DNA of 64,000 nucleotides from Bifidobacterium moukalabense DSM 27321 (GTDB lineage: Bacteria; Actinomycetota; Actinomycetes; Actinomycetales; Bifidobacteriaceae), in the NCBI RefSeq assembly GCF_000522505.1, contig NZ_AZMV01000001.1:248001-312000 (forward strand). Reading direction: 5' to 3'. The notes under the pieces are model-generated. The model saw nothing but the letters and a program-made list of their open reading frames with translations. It was not told the origin of the DNA and made no database searches. The translations under genes and the position numbers were made by a program. This document shows positions 1 through 7,284 of this stretch, piece after piece (the stretch's first letter is position 1; every line of letters begins with the position of its first letter).

Positions 1-1
1 C

Positions 2-1078
2 GCAGCGATTACCAAGATCACGGCAAGACTGCTGTCCCAAGGCGTCATCGAAGAGACGGGCGACATGGAGGGCGACAAGAACCGCCGCTCCATCGGATTG
101 AGCCTCAATTGCGCGAAATACCACGTGGTCGGCGTCAAATTCGCCCGCAGCCTGGTGCAGATCGCGGTATTCGACCTCAAATGCAACAAGATTTCGCTGA
201 CCGACCTTCCCACCGTCAACGAGGAGCATATCCCCGATACCGTGGAACGAATCCGCCGTACCGTCCGGCAGCTCATCGCCGACGATCCGCAGATCGTCGC
301 CGTGGGCATGGCCGTTCCCGGCCCGTATCTGCGGGATGCGGGACATACCGCCCTTGTCTCCTCCATGCAGGGTTGGAGGCAGGTCAATTTCATCCATGAA
401 TTCAGCGAGGCCTTCGACGTACCGGTATTCGTGGAGCAGGACGCCCGTGCCGGCGCATTGGCGCAATTCCTGTTCAATCCCGAACTGTCCGAAAGCTCCC
501 TCGCCTACTATCTGCTGGGCGAAGGCATCGGACTGGGCCTGATCGACGATGGCAGGATCTTCTACGGCGCACATGGCACCGCAACCGAGATCGGGCACGT
601 TTCCGTCGACGTCAATGGCAGACCCTGTGATTGCGGCAACATCGGATGTCTGGAACGGTACTGCTCGGCGGTCGCCATCCATGAAGAGCTCAGGGCCAAC
701 GGCGGCATCGTGCCCGGATGCGAATCCATGACCCACGCGCAGGCCTGCGCGGCGCTGTTCGCCAAGGCCGATGCAGGCGACGAGGCAGCACGGCAGCTGG
801 TCAACGAAGCGGCCCGATATATCGGGTTCGGATGCGTGACCATCATCAACGCCTTCAACCCAAGCCACATCGTTCTGGGCGACATCGTCTCCCAGGCGGG
901 CCAGCCGCTGCTCGACGAAGTCAAGACCATCGTTTCCGAACACACCATTCCGGAGGTGAGTTCGGAGACCACCATCTCCCTGTCCGCATTGCCCACCGAT
1001 GCCACCGTCACCGGAGCCGCCGCCGTGGCCATCACCAATTTTCTGGAACATCCCTCGATGTTCTTCGACGTCGCATAG
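2..1078 (+). CDS. ROK-family transcriptional regulator, 5' end outside the window
   Basis: Sugar-responsive repressor of the ROK family, probably controlling the kinase and mannosidase genes that follow. The reading frame is open from base 2, and the residues before the first ATG (position 65) read AAITKITARLLSQGVIEETG, which looks like the end of a winged-helix DNA-binding domain, so the true start lies left of the window. The ROK sugar-binding part follows, with the zinc-binding signature CDCGNIGCLERYCS near positions 629-670. The family usually has about 380-400 residues; 358 codons are visible. It ends 28 bases before the kinase gene, so the two are likely one transcript. The effector sugar cannot be read from the sequence; mannose or fructose is an inference from the neighbours. 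Confidence 0.9.
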   Translation, partial: AAITKITARLLSQGVIEETGDMEGDKNRRSIGLSLNCAKYHVVGVKFARSLVQIAVFDLKCNKISLTDLPTVNEEHIPDTVERIRRTVRQLIADDPQIVAVGMAVPGPYLRDAGHTALVSSMQGWRQVNFIHEFSEAFDVPVFVEQDARAGALAQFLFNPELSESSLAYYLLGEGIGLGLIDDGRIFYGAHGTATEIGHVSVDVNGRPCDCGNIGCLERYCSAVAIHEELRANGGIVPGCESMTHAQACAALFAKADAGDEAARQLVNEAARYIGFGCVTIINAFNPSHIVLGDIVSQAGQPLLDEVKTIVSEHTIPEVSSETTISLSALPTDATVTGAAAVAITNFLEHPSMFFDVA

Positions 1079-1106
1079 CACGCCGCCAACCAAAGAAAGG
1101 AAAACC

Positions 1107-2006
1107 ATGTCCAAGCCAACCGTCATCTCCCTCGGTGAAATCCTTTGGGATATGATCCCTACCGGCAAGCGTGCCGGCGGTGCCCCCGTCAACTTCGCCT
1201 ATCACGCCTCACAGAACGGTGCGGAGGGCTATGCCATCAGCGCCGTCGGCAACGATGAGCTCGGTGAGGAGCTGATCGCCGACGCCCACAAAGCCGGAAT
1301 CAACACCCTGGTGCAGACCAATGAATTCCCGACCGGCACCGTCGACGTGGCACTGACCAACGGCATTCCGGAATACACCATCGTCAAGAACGTCGCATGG
1401 GATCACATCAAGCTCACCGACGATCTCATCGAAGCCGTCTCCAAGGCCGACGCCGTTTGCTTCGGCACCTTGGGCCTGCGCTCCCCCGAGTCCCACGACA
1501 CCATCATCGAGCTGCTCAAGCACACCAAGGAAGGCGCTCTGAAGTTCTTCGACATCAACCTGCGCTCCGACTTCTACTCCAAGGAGCTCATCGAGGAGCT
1601 GCTCGGTTACGCCACCGTGTTCAAGATCAACGATGACGAGCTGCTGCTTATGCGCGACATGTTCGCCATTCCCGAATCCCCCGATGAGGAAGCGTGCAAC
1701 TGGTTCATCAAGAACTTCGATCTGGAGTATATCATCCTGACCGGCGGCTCCACCTTCAGCACCATCATCGCCAGGGACGGCGAGATCTCCACCCTGCACA
1801 CCCCGCATGTCGAAGTGGCCGACACCGTAGGCGCAGGCGATTCCTTCTCCGGCTCCTTCACCGGCAAGATCCTCACCGGCGCGCCCCTCAAGGAAGCGCA
1901 CCGTGCAGCCGTGAACACCGCCGCCTACGTCTGCACCAAGGAAGGCGGCTGGCCGACCTACCCCGCCGAAGGCGTTCCGGACTATCTCGCCGAAGCGGCC
2001 AAGTAA
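1107..2006 (+). CDS. PfkB-family sugar kinase, probable fructokinase
   Basis: Phosphorylates a sugar with ATP in the cytoplasm. The 299-residue protein opens with SLGEILWDMIP and a GGAPVNFAYH substrate-binding motif, and carries the PfkB C-terminal signature DTVGAGDSFSGSF with the catalytic Asp. Length fits bacterial fructokinases. The ATG at 1107 is preceded by AGAAAGGA; an upstream in-frame start at 999 would run into the regulator gene and is unlikely. A strong hairpin terminator follows. Next to an alpha-mannosidase and, beyond the prophage, an AGE-type epimerase, the likely route is mannose to fructose to fructose-6-phosphate, which feeds the bifid shunt. Fructose as substrate is inferred; other hexoses are possible. 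Confidence 0.88.
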   Translation: MSKPTVISLGEILWDMIPTGKRAGGAPVNFAYHASQNGAEGYAISAVGNDELGEELIADAHKAGINTLVQTNEFPTGTVDVALTNGIPEYTIVKNVAWDHIKLTDDLIEAVSKADAVCFGTLGLRSPESHDTIIELLKHTKEGALKFFDINLRSDFYSKELIEELLGYATVFKINDDELLLMRDMFAIPESPDEEACNWFIKNFDLEYIILTGGSTFSTIIARDGEISTLHTPHVEVADTVGAGDSFSGSFTGKILTGAPLKEAHRAAVNTAAYVCTKEGGWPTYPAEGVPDYLAEAAK

Positions 2007-2032
2007 TCCTTTCCCGGTCTCATCATCATCCA

Positions 2033-2070
2033 AAGGTCCGTGGCATCGTTCGATGCCACGGACCTTCTTG
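2033..2070 (+). terminator. Hairpin terminator after the sugar kinase
   Basis: A perfect 16-bp stem (arms 2033-2048 and 2051-2066, beginning AAGGTCCG) with a 2-base apex, followed by CTTG. It lies 26 bases after the kinase stop. The T-tract is short, but the stem is very strong. Confidence 0.75.
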
Positions 2071-2085
2071 CATGCCGACACCTGT

Positions 2086-2117
2086 TATGATGGATGTACG
2101 TCAATCGATTTACGTAC
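2086..2117 (+). promoter_or_regulatory. Putative promoter and palindromic operator of the GH125 gene
   Basis: A TATGAT -10 element (2086-2091) is followed by a 22-bp near-perfect palindrome at 2096-2117. Its arms are GTACGT and ACGTAC, with an inner AATCGATT core, and only one symmetric base pair mismatches. It ends 17 bases before the GH125 start codon. Position and symmetry suggest a repressor operator, of LacI type by its central CG or of ROK type. No good -35 is visible. Confidence 0.45.
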
Positions 2118-2134
2118 CCAACGAAGAAGTTGCC

Positions 2135-3436
2135 ATGCCACCGACCACCAATGCCATACCCCGATCCGTTCCCATCTTCATGCAACGCATCACCGAGCTG
2201 TGCGGCACGGAACATGCGGACTGGGCCGAGAATTTCAACGCCTGCTTCGCCAACACGCTGACCACCACCGTGCGTCGGCACGACGACGGCACCACATTCC
2301 TTCTGACCGGTGACATCCCGGCCATGTGGCTACGTGATTCCTCCGCGCAGTTCCGCCCCTACCTCGTCATAGCCCAGGACGACCCGGATATGGCCGATCT
2401 CATCGCGGGCCTCGTCCGACAGCAGTTCCGGTTCATCAACATCGATCCGTATGCCAACGCGTTCAACGAGACGCCAAGCGGAGCCACTTGGGATCAGGAC
2501 GACCGGACCGACTCGTTCGGCCCATGGCTATGGGAACGCAAATACGAAGTGGATTCGCTGTGCTACCCCATTCAGCTCGCATGGCTGCTGTACCGCAATA
2601 CCGGACTGACCTCGCATTTCGACGAATCGTTCGTCTCGGGCGTACGCCGGATCCTTGATACCTTCGAGACCGAGCAGAATCATGCCGACTCTCGCTACCG
2701 GTTCTTCCGCCCGAATGACGACCCACGTGATTCCGTGCCGAACGGCGGATTCGGCGGACCATTCGCCGTCACCGGCATGACCTGGTCCGGATTCCGCCCC
2801 AGCGACGACGCCTGCACCTACCCGTACCTCGTGCCGTCCAACATGTTCGCGGCCGTGGTCATGGGTCATCTTCAACGGATCTTCACCGACGTGCTTGACG
2901 ACACCGAAATCGTACGCCGCGCAGGCAAACTGCAGCACGACATCTCCGACGGCATCGCGCAGCATGCCACCATACGCAACGCGGCAGGCGAACGGATCTA
3001 TGCCTACGAGACGGACGGTCTGGGCAATGCCCTGCTCATGGACGACAGCAACGTGCCCAATCTTATTTCGGCTCCGTATCTGGGTTTCTGCGATGCCGAC
3101 GATCCGTTGTATCTGTCAACCCGCCGCACCTTGCTCAGTCCCGAGAATCCCTACTATTTCGAAGGCCGTTTTGCCCGCGCCATCGGTTCGCCGCATACGC
3201 CAACCGGGTATGTCTGGCCGATCGCCATGGCCATGCAGGGCCTGACCAGCAACGACAGGGCCGAAAAGGAACACCTCCTCGATCAGCTTGTCGCGGCGGA
3301 CGCCGGCACGCATCTCATGCACGAAAGCTTCGACGTGAATGATCCGACGCAGTACACCAGGCCATGGTTCAGTTGGGCGAACATGATGTTCTGCGAGCTG
3401 GTCATGGACTTCTTCGGCATCCGCATCAACACATGA
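2135..3436 (+). CDS. GH125 exo-alpha-1,6-mannosidase-like glycoside hydrolase
   Basis: Predicted metal-independent exo-acting alpha-mannosidase of family GH125, which removes terminal mannose from N-glycan-type oligosaccharides. The 433-residue protein has the family hallmark DIPAMWLRDSSAQFRPY near residues 60-76 and a C-terminal HESFD motif near residue 391, likely holding the catalytic base. Length matches the family. No signal peptide is visible, so it should act on imported oligosaccharides in the cytoplasm. The ATG at 2135 has GAAGAAG upstream; the open frame extends further left but overlaps the terminator. Gene order supports a mannose pathway with the kinase (left) and AGE epimerase (right of the prophage). 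Confidence 0.9.
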   Translation: MPPTTNAIPRSVPIFMQRITELCGTEHADWAENFNACFANTLTTTVRRHDDGTTFLLTGDIPAMWLRDSSAQFRPYLVIAQDDPDMADLIAGLVRQQFRFINIDPYANAFNETPSGATWDQDDRTDSFGPWLWERKYEVDSLCYPIQLAWLLYRNTGLTSHFDESFVSGVRRILDTFETEQNHADSRYRFFRPNDDPRDSVPNGGFGGPFAVTGMTWSGFRPSDDACTYPYLVPSNMFAAVVMGHLQRIFTDVLDDTEIVRRAGKLQHDISDGIAQHATIRNAAGERIYAYETDGLGNALLMDDSNVPNLISAPYLGFCDADDPLYLSTRRTLLSPENPYYFEGRFARAIGSPHTPTGYVWPIAMAMQGLTSNDRAEKEHLLDQLVAADAGTHLMHESFDVNDPTQYTRPWFSWANMMFCELVMDFFGIRINT

Positions 3437-3567
3437 GCCAAGACGTCGGATATCGACGTTCAGGGCGATTGTCGGGAATCGCTCGAAGAAAACTTGCGAT
3501 TCCCAGCAGACCTATGATATCTTGAAATGTCCGGCTGCAAAGTCGGAATGCTTGATAACTCAAGATT

Positions 3568-3963
3568 GGGGCTGATCGGTTTCGACGGTGACCTGTTCGT
3601 CGCAGGGAAGCGTGCCGAGAACGTAGGGTCCGCTCGTGGATGACCCCTACACAAGAATAAGTGCTAAATCTAACCGCACTGAGTTCGCTCTCGCTGCCTG
3701 AGCTTCGCGCTAGGATTAACCAGTGAGCAGCCGCTCCGTTCACTCCTTCTCGTCTTCGGGAGGATGCTGAGCGTCGTTAGAAGACTTGCTTCATCGGCTG
3801 AGCCACAGGGCCGGTGAGGGACTTTAACTGCGGATATGCTCGCCATCAGTTGTCTGCGATATCGATGGGGGCAGAAAAACCGCCGCACGGCCAGCAGACT
3901 ACGCACGTAGAAGACTGAGGGTTCGGTTATCGGACCGGGGTTCGATTCCCCGCAGCTCCACCA
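3568..3963 (+). ncRNA. ssrA: tmRNA (ssrA)
   Basis: Transfer-messenger RNA that rescues stalled ribosomes. The 5' end GGGGCTG pairs with CAGCTCC at the 3' end, followed by A and an encoded CCA (3961-3963). The T-arm CGGGG-TTCGATT-CCCCG is intact. The tag reading frame starts at GCT 3663 and gives AKSNRTEFALAA before TGA at 3699-3701; I recall this as the bifidobacterial tag. The 396-nt length is normal for actinobacteria. The last 27 bases lie within the 55-bp att core, so after integration the phage can supply the 3' end and the gene stays intact. Confidence 0.97.
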
Positions 3964-3991
3964 TTCGAAAGCCGCCGGAAATGGCGGCTTT
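3937..3991 (+). repeat. attL, 55-bp core shared with attR
   Basis: Begins at the T-arm of tmRNA (GGGGTTCGATTCCCCGCAG), continues through the CCA end and the tmRNA terminator hairpin, and is identical to 38259-38313. The flanks then diverge (TCCTTTATT here, CTTTGTATT at attR). The tmRNA T-arm and CCA are thus regenerated by integration. Confidence 0.93.
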
Positions 3992-3992
3992 T
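3968..3992 (+). terminator. tmRNA terminator inside the att core
   Basis: Stem AAAGCCGCC / GGCGGCTTT with a GGAAAT loop and a closing T-run. The same hairpin is repeated at attR (38290-38313). Confidence 0.85.
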
Positions 3993-4065
3993 CCTTTATT
4001 CCCAACGGTTTTCGGACTGCGGGAATGATTATGGACATGACAGAAATCACGTCGTTTTTTAAAAA

Positions 4066-4089
4066 AATGTTGTCAAAATGTTGTCAGAA
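4066..4089 (+). repeat. Putative integrase arm-type sites, left arm
   Basis: Two tandem near-identical 11-mers (ATGTTGTCAAA, ATGTTGTCAGA) starting 75 bp right of the attL core. The full 24 bases recur, in the same orientation, at 38178-38201 beside attR. Such paired repeats flanking the core are typical of the outer binding sites of tyrosine integrases. Confidence 0.6.
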
Positions 4090-4120
4090 CGTTGTTGGCG
4101 ATCCGTCCCCAAGACAAAGA

Positions 4121-4159
4121 AATACGCCCTCCCCTTCGGTAGGAAGGAGAGGGCGTATT
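4121..4159 (-). terminator. Terminator at the end of the phage late operon
   Basis: Arms AATACGCCCTC (4121-4131) and GAGGGCGTATT (4149-4159) form an 11-bp stem with a further CTTC/GAAG inner stem. On the - strand, T-rich sequence follows. It lies 4 bases after the holin stop and closes the late transcript before attL. Confidence 0.75.
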
Positions 4160-4162
4160 CCG

Positions 4163-4414
4163 TCAGGCCGTGGGCGTGAGTCTCGCCTTGATCGTGCTCG
4201 CGCCGATCAGGGCGCCGACCAGCACCCCCACGGCGTTGACCGTGGTGACGATCTGGTCGACGTATGGCAGGCCCCACGCGGGGCCAACCACCTGCACGAA
4301 CAGGGCGAGCGCGGGCAACGCGATCAGGGCCGCCCATTTGAGGATGTCGTACAGTCTGTCGGGAATGAGCCATGCGGGCGGTTGCACGTCAACGTCGGTG
4401 TTGTTGTCGGTCAT
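4163..4414 (-). CDS. Putative phage holin
   Basis: An 83-residue protein with two hydrophobic segments (about residues 22-45 and 52-72) and a short basic/polar C-terminus, directly after the endolysin. Small size, two membrane passes and the lysis-module position are those of a holin, which permeabilises the membrane at the end of infection. The ATG at 4414 has GGAGGT seven bases upstream; an in-frame GTG at 4423 overlaps that ribosome site and is unlikely. The gene ends at the late terminator. Confidence 0.72.
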   Translation of the reverse strand: MTDNNTDVDVQPPAWLIPDRLYDILKWAALIALPALALFVQVVGPAWGLPYVDQIVTTVNAVGVLVGALIGASTIKARLTPTA

Positions 4415-4426
4415 GTGTTTCACCTC

Positions 4427-5704
4427 CTATCGCAAGTATTGGCCCGGATAGATGGTGTATGGGTAGCGCAGTCCGTTGCGTTGGGCGGCGGCCCGCCAGC
4501 CGGTTCCGTAGATCGACCACAGGCTTTCGCCCGAACGGACCACGTGCGTGCCACCGGCCGGGACGGTGGTGGATCCGCCGTGGCAGATCCTCTGGCCGGG
4601 CCAGATGCGGTTGATGTTGCCGGATGGTACGCTCCATGCGCTGGCCGGGGTGCGGCCGGTGCGTGCGGCGATCGCCGAGACGGTGTCACCGGAGGAGACC
4701 ACGACGCAGTATGCTCCCCCGTTGTTGCCGGCCACGCTGCCGGAGGATCCCGACAGCCGGCGGTTGACGACGGCCATGACCTCCGCATACCGGCTGCCGA
4801 GCAGCCGGCGGCGTTGCGGATCATTGCCGTAGTCGCCTCGGATGACGAGGGTGGCGAGGGTCTGCGTGTCGGCGACCGGCATGCCGTTGGTCTTGTTGTT
4901 CTTCGGCGTGGTGGTCGTGTTGGACGGCACGCTGTCGGCGGCCGTGCCCGCGTACTTCTGCCAGGTGAGCGCGTCGCCGTAGAACCAGTTGACGTCCACG
5001 GCGCCGCTGACGCCGCCGACCGAGCCCGAACTGGAGTACTGCCATGCGGCCGCGAACGGCCACGGGCCGACATCGTACGGGACGGCGCCCGGATTACGCA
5101 GGCGTTCGCCCGCGTATCCGCGCGGATAGCCCGCGACCCACAGGCCGGCATCGGTGGCGGCCACCTGGCTCCAGTCGGCGCTGGATATGGTGGACGCGCT
5201 CATGTAGATCATCGGCGTGACGCCCCACGTGGCCTTCACGCGGTTGACCCATCGGAGCGCCCACCATGTCTGGCGCGCCCAGTATCCACCCGGGGCGGAT
5301 GGCTCCCAGTCGAGCACCGGGATGGCACGTCCGATCATGCCGCGCGTCCTGGCCTCCGAAACGAACCTGTCGGCCTCGGCTTCGGGCGTGCTGGTCTGCG
5401 GGCTGGCGAAATCGTAGGCTCCCTCGCGGATGCCGTTGGCCCGCATCGTGCTGATCTGGCAGGTCGCGTACGGGTTGACGTATCCGGTGCCTTCGTTGAG
5501 TTTGACGAACGCGAAGTTGACGCCGGCGGCCTTCGCCCGCGCCCCGTCCCAACAGCCTTGGTAGCTGGCCGTGTCGATGCCGGTGTCGGCCGTGGCGCAT
5601 GGGGCGAGCAGGGCCGACAGGGCGAACGCCAATGCGACGATCGTCCTCGGCCAGTCGCGGATGGCTGGCCGCTTGTGTTTCGGTTTGCCCTTGTTGTTGA
5701 TCAT
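4427..5704 (-). CDS. Endolysin: secreted GH25 muramidase with CW_7-like and two LysM domains
   Basis: Cell-wall hydrolase for lysis. The 425-residue protein starts with a basic stretch and a hydrophobic core ending LLAPCATA, a likely signal peptide cleaved near residue 40. A GH25 lysozyme domain follows (about 42-235; DTASYQG start, VKLNEGTGY and VLDWEPS acid motifs). Next comes a CW_7/Cpl-7-like wall-binding segment (VIRGDYGNDPQRRRLLG, about 285-320), then two LysM domains (YCVVVSSGDTVSAIAARTG, and HVVRSGESLWSIYG). A signal peptide on an endolysin suggests Sec-dependent export with the holin serving as trigger. The start codon overlaps the upstream stop as ATGA, with GGAG upstream. Confidence 0.92.
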   Translation of the reverse strand: MINNKGKPKHKRPAIRDWPRTIVALAFALSALLAPCATADTGIDTASYQGCWDGARAKAAGVNFAFVKLNEGTGYVNPYATCQISTMRANGIREGAYDFASPQTSTPEAEADRFVSEARTRGMIGRAIPVLDWEPSAPGGYWARQTWWALRWVNRVKATWGVTPMIYMSASTISSADWSQVAATDAGLWVAGYPRGYAGERLRNPGAVPYDVGPWPFAAAWQYSSSGSVGGVSGAVDVNWFYGDALTWQKYAGTAADSVPSNTTTTPKNNKTNGMPVADTQTLATLVIRGDYGNDPQRRRLLGSRYAEVMAVVNRRLSGSSGSVAGNNGGAYCVVVSSGDTVSAIAARTGRTPASAWSVPSGNINRIWPGQRICHGGSTTVPAGGTHVVRSGESLWSIYGTGWRAAAQRNGLRYPYTIYPGQYLR

Positions 5705-6057
5705 CCTGTCTCCTTTCTGATGGTGTTGTCCGTTTCCCGTGGCCTCCGGCCCTGGGGAATCTGGTCGCATGCGTGGGCGGCGATGATCTCCGCATGCAGG
5801 TGGGTGCCGACGCCGTTGCCGCCCAACGCGTGATAGCAGGAATACAGGTCGTCGGCCTCGTTCTTCACGTCGATGGGCACCGGCAGGCCCGCCTGCACGG
5901 TGTCCCTGTGGATGCGGATGAGCTCGGTCTTGAGCAGGCATCGCATGCCCCTGACCATGGCCTTGCCCGACTTGAAGGCCAGCACGGACGCGGTCACCCC
6001 GCCGCCGCACAGGAACGGGACGAGCCAGCCGATCAGTTCACGCAATATGACGGGCAT
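5701..6057 (-). CDS. Small membrane-anchored phage protein of the lysis/tail-tip region
   Basis: 118 residues with one N-terminal membrane segment (about 5-28), then a soluble helical part containing the motif YHALGGNGVGTHLH. I recall similar small proteins with a YHALGGNG motif in Gram-positive siphoviruses, next to holin and endolysin and often annotated as holin or hypothetical. A lysis accessory role is inferred from position. The stop overlaps the endolysin start (ATGA), implying coupled translation. Confidence 0.6.
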   Translation of the reverse strand: MPVILRELIGWLVPFLCGGGVTASVLAFKSGKAMVRGMRCLLKTELIRIHRDTVQAGLPVPIDVKNEADDLYSCYHALGGNGVGTHLHAEIIAAHACDQIPQGRRPRETDNTIRKETG

Positions 6058-6102
6058 GCTCCTGCGCCTGCCTTTCCAAAAAGAAGGGAGGATCCATGAG
6101 GG

Positions 6103-6918
6103 TCAGGCGGCCGCGTCCATGACGTGCACGCCGATGGCGACGCGGTAGGTGAGAGTGTCGGACGAATCGTTCCAAGCGACGAGCTGGAAGGATCTGGCGG
6201 TGTGCAGGTTGGTGATCAGCTGGATATTGTTGAAGTTCGGCACCTTGCCGCCGACGTTGTTCATCAACTGCAGTCCGACCATGTAGGAGTCCCACACGGC
6301 GGCCGGGATCGGCAGCGTGATGTCGCTCGTCGTGTTCGTGTGCGGTTTGCACGTCATGGACACGGTCCTGTACGCGTCATAGCCCTGGCTCCGGCGGATG
6401 ACCTGCCACCCGTCCATCCGGGTCACGGAGTCGAATACGGCCGTGACCGGAGTGGCCAGGCGTGCCGGCGTGCCCACCGTGATGCCGTCCAACGGGATGC
6501 GCCACAACGCCTGGTACGCGTCGGCCGCGCCGTTGAGGATCGTGTTGTCCGGTATGGCCGGATCCACGGGCGTGCCCAGGGTCGCCGTGCCCTTGAACAC
6601 GATGAGGCCGATCGTCTCCACGCCGGTCGTGGTGTCGCGATGGTAGTGCGCGGCGATGATGTCATGGCGTTTCAGCCCGCTGGACCCGTTGGTGATGGTC
6701 ACCGTCTCGGCGCTGGTGATGTGCCAGTCCAGGCCCTGGATGGAGGCGCAGCCGGTGCCGATGGTCGCCTTGTTCGCGTCCTGCATGGTGCATTTGAGGC
6801 TGTCGCCCCAGTCGAACACCATCGACCCCTTGCCGAACTTCGCCTGATGGACGATCGCCTTGTCCTCGCTGGAGATGTGCGCGGTGCCGGCCTTGCCGTC
6901 GACCAGTTCGATCGTCAT
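6103..6918 (-). CDS. Putative tail-tip or receptor-binding-region protein
   Basis: 271 residues, rich in Thr, Asp and beta-type sequence, without membrane segments. It sits downstream of the Dit and Gp37-like genes where siphoviruses encode baseplate or adsorption proteins. The N-terminal half has regular short hydrophobic/polar alternation (GKAGTAHISSEDKA) seen in tail-tip proteins. I recognise no domain with certainty; host-receptor binding is inferred from location. The start overlaps the upstream stop (ATGA). Confidence 0.5.
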   Translation of the reverse strand: MTIELVDGKAGTAHISSEDKAIVHQAKFGKGSMVFDWGDSLKCTMQDANKATIGTGCASIQGLDWHITSAETVTITNGSSGLKRHDIIAAHYHRDTTTGVETIGLIVFKGTATLGTPVDPAIPDNTILNGAADAYQALWRIPLDGITVGTPARLATPVTAVFDSVTRMDGWQVIRRSQGYDAYRTVSMTCKPHTNTTSDITLPIPAAVWDSYMVGLQLMNNVGGKVPNFNNIQLITNLHTARSFQLVAWNDSSDTLTYRVAIGVHVMDAAA

Positions 6919-7169
6919 GACTCCTGCCCCTTACCGCTCCTGAGCCACTTGTCGAACAATGCGTCCCCGTTCGTGGCATACCGTTGGAAGCTCTTGTAGC
7001 AGTCGTCGCACAGGGTGAGCGTGCTGGGCGCATGTCCGCCGGCCGCGGCCATCGAATTCAGATGGCTGATGTCATGCCATGACTGCGAGTCCGTGCTGCC
7101 GTCCGACACGAACGTGCTGGACTGGCATCGGTCGCAGGAGAGTTTGGAATATCCTTTTTGTCTGCCCAT
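6915..7169 (-). CDS. Small zinc-binding phage protein
   Basis: 84 residues from the ATG at 7169 (AAAGGA upstream). Two CxxC pairs (CDRC near residue 11 and CDDC near 55), with H31 and H35 between them, suggest a zinc ribbon. It lies between the Gp37-like tail gene and the putative receptor-binding gene and follows a strong terminator-like hairpin. Function unknown. In-frame starts further upstream would read through that hairpin and are rejected. Confidence 0.6.
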   Translation of the reverse strand: MGRQKGYSKLSCDRCQSSTFVSDGSTDSQSWHDISHLNSMAAAGGHAPSTLTLCDDCYKSFQRYATNGDALFDKWLRSGKGQES

Positions 7170-7186
7170 TGCATGGTCCTTTCCCA

Positions 7187-7228
7187 CAAAAACGTTCCGG
7201 TCCGGCGGAGGGCCTTTCCGCCGGACCG
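7187..7228 (-). terminator. Intrinsic terminator-like hairpin inside the late gene block
   Basis: A 12-bp perfect stem (CGGTCCGGCGGA at 7198-7209 with TCCGCCGGACCG at 7217-7228), then on the - strand GGAACG and a T5 run. It follows the Gp37-like gene and precedes the small zinc protein gene, so it may reduce transcription into the tip and lysis genes or act as a partial terminator. Confidence 0.7.
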
Positions 7229-7284
7229 TTTCCTTTCGATAACGTCGGCCCGCACCGCCCATCAGGCGGCACCCCAACGGACTC

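Noticed and set aside
4025..5833. 602-residue + strand open frame opposite the endolysin
   Set aside because: Antisense shadow of a GC-rich gene; low-complexity Arg/Gly/Asp composition, no ribosome site and no domain.
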